Source: Rhodobacterales bacterium 56_14_T64 (GTDB lineage: Bacteria > Pseudomonadota > Alphaproteobacteria > Rhodobacterales > Rhodobacteraceae). From it: a DNA stretch of 34,784 nt. The stretch is taken from NCBI GenBank assembly GCA_002162795.1, contig MAAY01000068.1:52697-87480 (forward strand). Reading direction: 5' to 3'. The translations under genes and the position numbers were made by a program. This document shows, piece after piece, positions 15,792 through 22,295 of this stretch (positions within the stretch are counted from its first letter, which is position 1; each line of letters opens with the position of its first letter). Below the pieces are notes generated by a model. It worked only from the letters and a program-made list of their open reading frames with translations. It was not told the origin of the DNA and made no database searches.

Positions 15792-16589
15792 ATGACTACT
15801 GAATCTACTACCCAGGCTGTCGTAGAAGCCCGTAATCTGGATCTGGTGTTTCCCACCAATGACGGGCCGGTGCAGGCGCTCAGGGATGTGAACCTGACCA
15901 TCAACAAGGGTGACTTTGTCAGCTTTATCGGACCGTCTGGCTGCGGCAAGACGACGTTCCTGCGGGTGATGGCGGCGCTGGAGCAGCCTACTGGCGGTGA
16001 GATTACCGTTAACGGCATGTCTCCGGATGAGGCTCGGCGTCAGCGGGCTTATGGCTATGTGTTTCAAGCCTCGGGCCTGTATCCTTGGCGTAACATCGCC
16101 CGTAACATCAAGCTGCCGCTTGAAATTATGGGGTATTCCAAGTCCGAGCAGGACAAGCGTGTTAACGAAGTGTTAGAACTTGTTGAATTGTCAGGGTTTG
16201 AAGGCAAGTATCCTTGGCAGTTGTCTGGCGGCATGCAGCAGCGGGCGAGCATCGCGCGGGCACTGGCGTTTGATGCGGATATCCTTTTGATGGACGAGCC
16301 ATTTGGGGCGCTGGACGAGATCGTACGCGATCATCTGAACGAGCAACTGTTAAAGCTGTGGGCGCGTACTAATAAGACCATCGCTTTTGTCACTCACTCG
16401 ATCCCCGAGGCGGTGTATCTGTCGACCAAGATCGTGGTGATGAGCCCGCGGCCCGGGCGGATTACTGATGTGATCGAAAGCCCACTGCCGAAAGAGCGGC
16501 CGTTGGATATTCGTGACAGCCCGGAATTTATCGAGATCGCGCATCGGGTACGCGAAGGTCTGCGGGCGGGGCATGGCGACGATGTGTAA
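15792..16589 (+). CDS. ABC transporter ATP-binding protein (nitrate/taurine/pyrimidine-precursor type)
   Basis: This is a 265-residue ATPase with Walker A GPSGCGKTT (47-55), Q-loop Gln92, signature LSGGMQQR (144-151), Walker B ILLMDEP (164-170) and switch His202. The sequence pattern is of the SsuB/TauB/ThiZ-like group, which pairs with NMT1/THI5-like binding proteins. It energises import of a pathway substrate, plausibly a pyrimidine or a dihydropyrimidine. ATGs at 15789 and 15792 are adjacent; the second is better spaced (seven bases) from AAGG at 15781-15784. The short gap from hydA contains an AGGGCG/CGCCCT hairpin without a T-run. Confidence 0.9.
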   Translation: MTTESTTQAVVEARNLDLVFPTNDGPVQALRDVNLTINKGDFVSFIGPSGCGKTTFLRVMAALEQPTGGEITVNGMSPDEARRQRAYGYVFQASGLYPWRNIARNIKLPLEIMGYSKSEQDKRVNEVLELVELSGFEGKYPWQLSGGMQQRASIARALAFDADILLMDEPFGALDEIVRDHLNEQLLKLWARTNKTIAFVTHSIPEAVYLSTKIVVMSPRPGRITDVIESPLPKERPLDIRDSPEFIEIAHRVREGLRAGHGDDV

Positions 16590-16615
16590 CCCAGCAAGCT
16601 TGGTAGAAAATAGCT

Positions 16616-16635
16616 GGTGCGTGCCAGCACGCACC
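16616..16635 (+). repeat. REP-like hairpin between ABC genes
   Basis: Perfect arms GGTGCGTG and CACGCACC flank CCAG, followed by CTACG. Hairpins of the form GGTGCGT...ACGCACCCTACG are scattered through many proteobacterial genomes as REP-type elements (from memory). It lies in the 63-base gap between the ATPase and permease genes, directly before the permease ribosome site AAGGA. Confidence 0.55.
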
Positions 16636-16652
16636 CTACGAAGGACCGTATC

Positions 16653-17582
16653 ATGAAGACCCTCGTTGCGGTTCTCACGGTGCTGGCTGTGATCATTGCC
16701 CTTTGGTATGCGGCTTGCCTGCCGATGAATATCAAGGGCGTTTTAACTGAGGCCGAACGCGCAGGTGTCACGGTTGTTCCGGCGGGCGCGAAGGAGCGGC
16801 GGGATATGGGTGTGATTGGACTGGTGCTGGACAACAGCTTTGCCATTCCGGCCACATGGGCGCAGAAACGGCCACGACTGCCGGCACCGCATCAGGTGGC
16901 GGTGGAGTTGTGGAAAACCACCGGTGCGATGGTGTTGAAGGGCAAGACCATGTCCAAACGCAGCCTGTTCTTTCATGGCTGGGTGACGCTGAGTGCGACG
17001 CTGTTGGGCTTTGCTATTGGGACCGGGCTGGGGATATTGCTGGCCGTAGGGATCGTACATTCGCGCGTTATGGATATGTCGGTGATGCCTTGGGCAATTG
17101 TCAGCCAGACCATACCTATTATCGCGCTGGCTCCGATGATCATTGTAGTACTGTATTCCATTGGAGTTCAGGGGATACTGCCCAAAGCGATTATCTCGGC
17201 CTATCTGAGTTTCTTTCCGGTGGTTGTGGGTATGGTTAAAGGCCTGCGCAGCCCGGATAGCATGCAGCTGGATTTGCTGAGGACCTATAGTGCCAACCTT
17301 AATCAGGGGTTCTGGAAGCTGCGTCTGCCGGCCTCGATGCCTTATCTGTTTACCTCGCTGAAGATCGGTATTGCGGCGTCATTGGTTGGGGCCATTGTTG
17401 GCGAGTTGCCAACGGGTGCTGTGGCGGGACTTGGGGCGCGATTGCTGGGCGGGAGCTATTACGGGCAAACGGTGCAGATTTGGTCGGCTTTGTTTGCCGC
17501 AGCAATTCTGGCTGCTTGTTTGGTGGCTTTGCTGGGGGTGATAGAGCGGGTTGTTCTGAAGCGGATGGGGATGGGCGCATGA
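16653..17582 (+). CDS. ABC transporter permease (first)
   Basis: This is a 309-residue inner-membrane permease of the SsuC/TauC type. A first helix (residues 4-22) is followed by a long hydrophilic stretch of about 80 residues and then the five-to-six-helix BPD_transp_1 core. The ATPase-contact loop is visible in TYSANLNQGFWKLRLPASMPY. The start at 16653 follows AAGGA. The extra N-terminal periplasmic region is longer than in the second permease at 17668, and the two likely form a heterodimer. The reading frame ends at repeat copy D. Confidence 0.88.
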   Translation: MKTLVAVLTVLAVIIALWYAACLPMNIKGVLTEAERAGVTVVPAGAKERRDMGVIGLVLDNSFAIPATWAQKRPRLPAPHQVAVELWKTTGAMVLKGKTMSKRSLFFHGWVTLSATLLGFAIGTGLGILLAVGIVHSRVMDMSVMPWAIVSQTIPIIALAPMIIVVLYSIGVQGILPKAIISAYLSFFPVVVGMVKGLRSPDSMQLDLLRTYSANLNQGFWKLRLPASMPYLFTSLKIGIAASLVGAIVGELPTGAVAGLGARLLGGSYYGQTVQIWSALFAAAILAACLVALLGVIERVVLKRMGMGA

Positions 17583-17597
17583 TTTTTGGACGTAAAC

Positions 17598-17653
17598 GGG
17601 GGCGAGCCCCCGCCGCTGCGCGGCTCCCCCGAGGTATTTTGAACAAGAAGAAG
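17598..17653 (+). repeat. 3'-end intergenic element, copy D
   Basis: GGGGGC-GA-GCCCCC (17598-17611) and GCCGC-TGC-GCGGC (17612-17624) hairpins are followed by the 19-base tail TATTTTGAACAAGAAGAAG (17635-17653). The G-run directly behind the tail supplies the purine-rich ribosome site of the second permease gene. No terminator hairpin follows. Confidence 0.7.
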
Positions 17654-17667
17654 CGGGGGGGATTGGC

Positions 17668-18513
17668 ATGTTGATGGTCGGTCTTGCCGCGTTGATTTGG
17701 TGCGGTGGTTGGTGGCTAAATGCGCGGTTGGCCAATGGGCCGCAGGCGGAAACTCGTCTGGTGCAGTTGCTGGTTCCAGTGATTTTTGGCGTGACGCTGT
17801 TGTTGGTTTGGCAATTTTTGGTGAAGGGGTTGCAGGTGCCATTAGTGATCCTGCCGGCGCCATCGGATATAGCTGTTGCCTTTGCCGGGAACCTCTCCAA
17901 ACTGTGGGAAGACTTCCTGCAGACCTTTGTTAAGGGGGCGGTGAGTGGCTATGTGATTGGCTGTTCTGCGGCATTCCTGATGGCGATTGTGATGGATCGC
18001 AGTGATTTTTTGCGTCGGGGGTTGTTGCCGGTGGGCAATTTTGTGGCTGCCCTGCCGATTGTTGGCACTGCGCCGATCCTGGTGATGTGGTTTGGCTTTG
18101 ACTGGCATTCCAAGGCTGCAGTGGTTGTTGTCATGGTATTCTTTCCGGTGCTGGTGAACACTGTGGCCGGACTGCGCGAGACCAGCGCTATGCAACGGGA
18201 TTTGATGCAGACCTATGCGGCCAGCTACTGGCAGAGCTTTTTCAAGCTGCGTCTGCCGGCGGCGCTGCCGTTTGTTTTTAACGGATTGAAGATCTCCACC
18301 ACTCTCGCGCTGGTTGGGGCGATTGTTGCTGAGTTCTTTGGCTCGCCCACCGTTGGTATGGGGTTCCGGATTTCCACCAGCGTTGGGAAACTGTCGCTGG
18401 ACATGGTCTGGGCCGAGATCGTGGTGGCGGCTTTGGCTGGGTCGATGTTTTATGGCTCGGTGGCGATGGTGGAGAAATCTCTTACTTTCTGGCACCCGTC
18501 GCAACGGCGGTGA
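17668..18513 (+). CDS. ABC transporter permease (second)
   Basis: This is a 281-residue inner-membrane permease with about six hydrophobic segments and the ATPase-contact loop TYAASYWQSFFKLRLPAALPF, a close relative of the first permease. ATGs at 17668 and 17674 are both possible; the G-rich ribosome site suits the first. It completes the membrane part of the importer. About 190 bases separate it from the binding-protein gene. That gap holds a CCCTT-TGCG-AAGGG hairpin (18532-18545) and a RutR-like palindrome. Confidence 0.88.
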   Translation: MLMVGLAALIWCGGWWLNARLANGPQAETRLVQLLVPVIFGVTLLLVWQFLVKGLQVPLVILPAPSDIAVAFAGNLSKLWEDFLQTFVKGAVSGYVIGCSAAFLMAIVMDRSDFLRRGLLPVGNFVAALPIVGTAPILVMWFGFDWHSKAAVVVVMVFFPVLVNTVAGLRETSAMQRDLMQTYAASYWQSFFKLRLPAALPFVFNGLKISTTLALVGAIVAEFFGSPTVGMGFRISTSVGKLSLDMVWAEIVVAALAGSMFYGSVAMVEKSLTFWHPSQRR

Positions 18514-18647
18514 GAATTGAAATTCCGCGGTCCCTTTGCGAAGGGGCTGCGATACCGGACGGGTACTTCGGGGCCATTTCTTTTGGCTGTTCGTGCTCAA
18601 TACCTGTGCAGGGTTATGAAGGCTTTGCGATGGGAATAAGAAAAACT

Positions 18648-18663
18648 TTGAACGGATGGTCAA
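18648..18663 (+). promoter_or_regulatory. Putative RutR operator upstream of the binding-protein gene
   Basis: TTGAACGGATGGTCAA matches the RutR consensus TTGACCA-NN-TGGTCAA at 12 of 14 defined positions; the right half is exact. It lies 42 bases before the binding-protein ATG. This suggests that gene has its own regulated promoter. I could not read clear -35 and -10 boxes around it. Confidence 0.5.
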
Positions 18664-18705
18664 ATTCTTGCAAGCTTTGGCCATAACCACAGGGAGTAAC
18701 TACCA

Positions 18706-19689
18706 ATGAAACACATTTTGACAGCCGCCGCTCTGGCGCTGGGTGCTGCAGGCACCGCGCAAGCCGCCGATGAAGTCCGTTTGCAGCTGCAATGGGTGAC
18801 ACAGGCACAATTCGCTGGCTATTACGTGGCGCTGGATAAGGGATTTTATAGCGAAGAAGATCTGGATGTGACCATCCTGCCGGGTGGTCCGGATATTGCT
18901 CCACCGCAGGTTCTGGCCGGTGGTGGCGCTGACGTGATGCTGAACTGGATGCCTTCGGCTCTGGCGGCGCGCGAGAAGGGTCTGCCGGTGGTGAATATTG
19001 CCCAGCCGTTCAAAAGCTCGGGGCTGATGCTGACATGCTGGAAAGACACCGGCATCACCAGCCCGGCGGATTTCAAGGGCAAGACCATTGGGGTCTGGTT
19101 CTATGGCAATGAATATCCATTCCTGAGCTGGATGAGCAAAGAAGGTATCAGCACCGATGGTGGTGACGACGGCGTGACTGTGCTGAAGCAGGGTTTCAAC
19201 GTTGATCCACTGTTGCAGCGTCAGGCTGATTGTATTTCGACCATGACCTATAACGAGTATGGTCAGGTGTTGGATGCAGGCGTGTCCGAGGATGAACTGG
19301 TGACTTTCAAGTATGAAGACCAAGGTGTTGCGACGCTGGAAGACGGTATTTATGCGCTGGAAAGCAACCTTGAAGATCCGGAATTCCAGGCCAAGATGGT
19401 GCGCTTTGTACGCGCGTCGATGAAGGGCTGGAAATATGCTGAGGCCAACCCAAGCGAAGCTGCTGACATCGTGCTGGATAACGATGCATCTGGTGCGCAA
19501 ACAGAAGCACACCAGCAGCGGATGATGGCTGAGATTGCCAAACTGACTGCGGGTAGCAATGGTGCTCTGGATCCGGCTGACTTTGATCGGACCGTGGCCA
19601 CGTTGCTGGGCGGTGGTTCGGATCCGGTGATCACCAAGGCACCGGAAGGCGCTTGGACACATGCCATTACTGATGCTGCGCTGAAGTAA
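18706..19689 (+). CDS. ABC transporter substrate-binding protein, NMT1/THI5-like
   Basis: This is a 327-residue periplasmic protein with a clear signal peptide ending in AQA (cleavage after about residue 20). The mature protein starts DEVRLQLQWVTQAQFAGYYVALDKGFY, the hallmark of NMT1/THI5-like proteins that bind thiamin-pyrimidine, riboflavin or other heteroaromatic ligands. The position in a pyrimidine-catabolic cluster suggests a pyrimidine-type ligand, perhaps uracil, thymine or a dihydro derivative. The gene has a ribosome site (AGGGAG) and ends at a strong hairpin. The ligand is inferred from context only. Confidence 0.88.
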   Translation: MKHILTAAALALGAAGTAQAADEVRLQLQWVTQAQFAGYYVALDKGFYSEEDLDVTILPGGPDIAPPQVLAGGGADVMLNWMPSALAAREKGLPVVNIAQPFKSSGLMLTCWKDTGITSPADFKGKTIGVWFYGNEYPFLSWMSKEGISTDGGDDGVTVLKQGFNVDPLLQRQADCISTMTYNEYGQVLDAGVSEDELVTFKYEDQGVATLEDGIYALESNLEDPEFQAKMVRFVRASMKGWKYAEANPSEAADIVLDNDASGAQTEAHQQRMMAEIAKLTAGSNGALDPADFDRTVATLLGGGSDPVITKAPEGAWTHAITDAALK

Positions 19690-19728
19690 CTCGCTGCATC
19701 TCCATAGGTTGAGTTGTGAAAGTTCGTT

Positions 19729-19767
19729 GGGCCCGCTGTGATTATTCGCGGCGGGCCCATTCATTTC
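19729..19767 (+). terminator. Terminator after the pyrimidine transporter
   Basis: Perfect arms GGGCCCGC (19729-19736) and GCGGGCCC (19751-19758) are followed by ATTCATTT. It ends the catabolic block, 40 bases after the binding-protein stop. Confidence 0.7.
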
Positions 19768-19900
19768 CAGAATCAATACAGAATAAAGAAGTTATGCGCT
19801 GCCTTGATATGATCTAACGGAACGCTAGAACTCGTTAAGGTAGAGTGAACTTGAATGATTATTTGAGTTCGGAGAATTGGCCAGCCCAGAAGGGGTGAGA

Positions 19901-20986
19901 ATGTCCGATTGGAAACGATCAGGTCTTTGCCTATGCCGCAGTGTTGATGTGGCAGGTTGTGGTCACTGCCTGCGCGCTTCGAAACGCAAGTGGACCAATG
20001 TGGTGGACTTGTACCAGCCGCAGGTCGGGCGGGCTGAATTGCCGCTGCTATCGATTTGTCAGGCGGCGCTGGAGCGGCGGAAAACCGCGGCGCAAACCCA
20101 TATTTTGATACTGCATGACACAATGGGGGAAATGGCAGTCAGTCAGGCTGAGGATTCCGACTGCACCGCGCGGGTGCACACAGTGGAGGTCTGCGCCCTT
20201 GACCGGATTGGTCACGTTGACGTGCTGCTGGCGTTGGCTATGGGATTTGATCATGTCTTGTTACAGAAACTGGTGGCACCAGAGACCATGGCAATTCAGC
20301 ACCAGGAAGTTGAAATGGCGCGGGCGATGGGCGGAAATGGGCGACTGGATTTGTTTGGATCTGTCCACCGGCTTGCGGAGATTCTGCAGGCTTTACCCGA
20401 AATAACAGGGCCTTGGCGACATGATTTCCCTGTCGTCGCTGCAAGCCGTCGGGCCACCGCGCGGTCTTGTGCCGCAGTTTTGTTGCCCACGGCGCTGGCG
20501 CCGGTGCCTTTGCCGGCGGATGCGCCTTATGGAACAGTGCAGCTAGATGAATCGGCCTGTACCATGTGCCAGAGTTGCGTGTGGCTGTGCCCGACAGACG
20601 CCTTGTCTATCGGCGAGCATAAGAGTGAGTTGCTTTTTGTGGAAAGCAGCTGCATCCAGTGTGGAATGTGCCGGTCTATCTGCCCTGAGGATGCGCTGCA
20701 ACTAATGCCCAGATTGGATCCGCTCCCCAGAGCAGATGCGCGCAAGGTTCTGCATAAGGCCGAACCGTTTCATTGCACGTCCTGCGGTGAACCTTTTGTC
20801 GCCAAATCGATGATGGATCGGTTGTTGGCCCGCATCTGGGGCGGGCGCGGTGTGCAAGCCTCGGAGGAGGTGTTGCAGCTTATAGCCCTGTGCAGCGCCT
20901 GCCAAACTCAGGAAATTCAAGAGCCGCAGTACCGCCGACAACCAAGTGCGGTGCAATTTCGGTCAGAGGCGCGGCGCAGGCAGTAA
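19901..20986 (+). CDS. N-terminally shortened 4Fe-4S dicluster protein
   Basis: This is a 361-residue reading frame. The C-terminal half has two intact ferredoxin motifs, CTMCQSCVWLCP (from C220) and CIQCGMCRSICP (from C251), then CTSCGEPF and CSAC pairs that may bind another metal. The middle (ILILHDTM, DVLLALAMGFDHVLLQKL, EVEMARAMGG) follows a larger Rhodobacterales ferredoxin-like protein that, from memory, is about 600 residues or more. Here the N-terminal part is absent, and the first cluster region reads DVAGCGHCLRASKRK, with its distal cysteines lost. A ribosome-like AAGGGGTGAG precedes the ATG, so it may still be translated. It is either a truncated relative or an early pseudogene. 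The flavin reductase gene converges 15 bases away. Confidence 0.65.
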   Translation: MSDWKRSGLCLCRSVDVAGCGHCLRASKRKWTNVVDLYQPQVGRAELPLLSICQAALERRKTAAQTHILILHDTMGEMAVSQAEDSDCTARVHTVEVCALDRIGHVDVLLALAMGFDHVLLQKLVAPETMAIQHQEVEMARAMGGNGRLDLFGSVHRLAEILQALPEITGPWRHDFPVVAASRRATARSCAAVLLPTALAPVPLPADAPYGTVQLDESACTMCQSCVWLCPTDALSIGEHKSELLFVESSCIQCGMCRSICPEDALQLMPRLDPLPRADARKVLHKAEPFHCTSCGEPFVAKSMMDRLLARIWGGRGVQASEEVLQLIALCSACQTQEIQEPQYRRQPSAVQFRSEARRRQ

Positions 20987-21001
20987 GTCTGGGGTCGCAG
21001 G

Positions 21002-21502
21002 TCAGGACTGCTCTAGAAAGCCGCCGTAGAGACCGTGTTTGAATATCAATCCCTTACCGGGGCGGGTGGTGACGGACAGGACTTCACCAATCAGGATCGA
21101 ATGGTCACCGCCCGGATGGCAGGCATAATGGTGGCATTCAAAGCGGGCGATGCAGCCCGGCAGGGTGGGGGTGCCTGCGTCACTGGTCTGCCAGTCTACT
21201 GTATCGAAGGCCTCGCCATTGCTGGCAAAATGCTTGGCCATGTCCAACTGGTCTTCGCCCATCACGTGAATGGTGAAATCCTTGGCGTTGACAAAGGCAT
21301 CGTGGCGTAGAGATCTGTTTGCTGGGCACCACAGGAGCAGGGGCGGAGCCATCGAGACCGAGGTAAAGCTATTGGCGGTGATGGCCAAAGGACCACGGTC
21401 CGTCATGGTGGTGATCACGGTGACGCCGGTACCAAAACAGCCCAGCGCGGTGCGATAGGCATGGGCGGTCTCTGGCCCTGGAATAAATTTGGTTTCGGAC
21501 AT
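21002..21502 (-). CDS. Flavin reductase family protein (DIM6/NTAB)
   Basis: This is a 166-residue FMN-binding split-barrel protein (YRTALGCFGTGVTVITT, GPLAITANSFTSVSMAPPLLLWC, HSILIGEVLSV). Members supply reduced flavin to two-component monooxygenases or act as flavoproteins on their own. The ATG at 21502 matches the family N-terminus; a longer frame from 21565 adds 21 unrelated residues. No partner monooxygenase is visible in the window. It lies downstream of adk, but a strong terminator separates them, so it is likely transcribed alone. Confidence 0.87.
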   Translation of the reverse strand: MSETKFIPGPETAHAYRTALGCFGTGVTVITTMTDRGPLAITANSFTSVSMAPPLLLWCPANRSLRHDAFVNAKDFTIHVMGEDQLDMAKHFASNGEAFDTVDWQTSDAGTPTLPGCIARFECHHYACHPGGDHSILIGEVLSVTTRPGKGLIFKHGLYGGFLEQS

Positions 21503-21566
21503 GCCGTGCGCTCTTTTATGGTCCCAAACGCTGACCTGACACGCAGGCGTGGTTTTGTCCACCAAT

Positions 21567-21595
21567 CAAAACGGCCCCCGACAGTGCGGGGGCCG
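21567..21595 (-). terminator. Rho-independent terminator of acs-adk
   Basis: On the minus strand arms CGGCCCCC and GGGGGCCG, with a short loop, are followed by TTTTG (A-run 21568-21571 on the plus strand). It lies just past the adk stop. Confidence 0.75.
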
Positions 21596-21601
21596 CGAAA
21601 G

Positions 21602-22285
21602 TTAGCTCATGGCTTGATCTGCCAGCTTTGCCATTGCGATGGCGATAGTGGTGATCTCGCCCATGGCATCCACCGATTTCAGCACGCCTTTGTCACGGTA
21701 GTAGGCAATTAGCGGCGCGGTTTGCGCGTGATAAGCCTCCAGTCGTGAGCCGACGGTCTCGGCGTTGTCATCGGCGCGGCGTTTCATGTCCGCAGCACCA
21801 CATTTGTCACAGGTGCCGTCCTGAGCTGGAGCTTTGAAGCTGTCGTGATAGCCTTCGCCGCAGCTGCCGCAGGTGAAACGACCCGAGATTCTGGCGACCA
21901 TGGCGGCGTCATCAACCTCAAGACTGATGGCCGCATTGATCTTCTGCCCGGATTCACTCAGCAGCTTGTCCAGCGCCTGTGCCTGCACTGTGGTGCGCGG
22001 GAAACCGTCGAGGATAACCCCTTTGGCACAGTCAGGCTCGGTCAGCCGATCACGCAGGATGTTGATGACGATCTGGTCGCTGACCAACCCGCCGGACTCC
22101 ATTACGGCCTTTGCCGCCTTGCCAGCCTCAGTTCCTGCAGTCACAGCGGCACGTAGCAGATCGCCGGTCGAGAGTTGCACCATGCCAAAACGCTGTTCTA
22201 GCATGCGGGCTTGGGTGCCTTTGCCGGCGCCGGGTGGCCCCAGCAGGATCAGAACTGCGGGGGAGGGGGTGACCTCTGAACTCAT
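21602..22285 (-). CDS. adk: Adenylate kinase with zinc-type LID, coupled to acs
   Basis: This is a 227-residue long-form adenylate kinase: P-loop GPPGAGKGT (16-24), LDGFPRT, and a LID zinc knuckle made of C139, C142, C159 and C162. It interconverts AMP + ATP and 2 ADP. The ATG at 22285 is chosen because AGGGGA lies six bases upstream; another ATG two codons earlier is too close. The N-terminus (MSSEVTPSPAVLILL) is longer than in most bacterial Adk. The gene sits 10 bases behind acs, so the two are co-transcribed; Acs produces AMP, which this enzyme would recycle. Rhodobacterales usually carry an adk in the ribosomal-protein cluster, so this may be a second copy. Confidence 0.93.
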   Translation of the reverse strand: MSSEVTPSPAVLILLGPPGAGKGTQARMLEQRFGMVQLSTGDLLRAAVTAGTEAGKAAKAVMESGGLVSDQIVINILRDRLTEPDCAKGVILDGFPRTTVQAQALDKLLSESGQKINAAISLEVDDAAMVARISGRFTCGSCGEGYHDSFKAPAQDGTCDKCGAADMKRRADDNAETVGSRLEAYHAQTAPLIAYYRDKGVLKSVDAMGEITTIAIAMAKLADQAMS

Positions 22286-22295
22286 GCTCATTCCC

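Noticed and set aside
18700-19776. Open frame of 358 codons on the minus strand
   Set aside because: It lies wholly over the binding-protein gene, which has a signal peptide and family motifs; the antisense product is rich in His, Gln and Arg with no recognisable domain.
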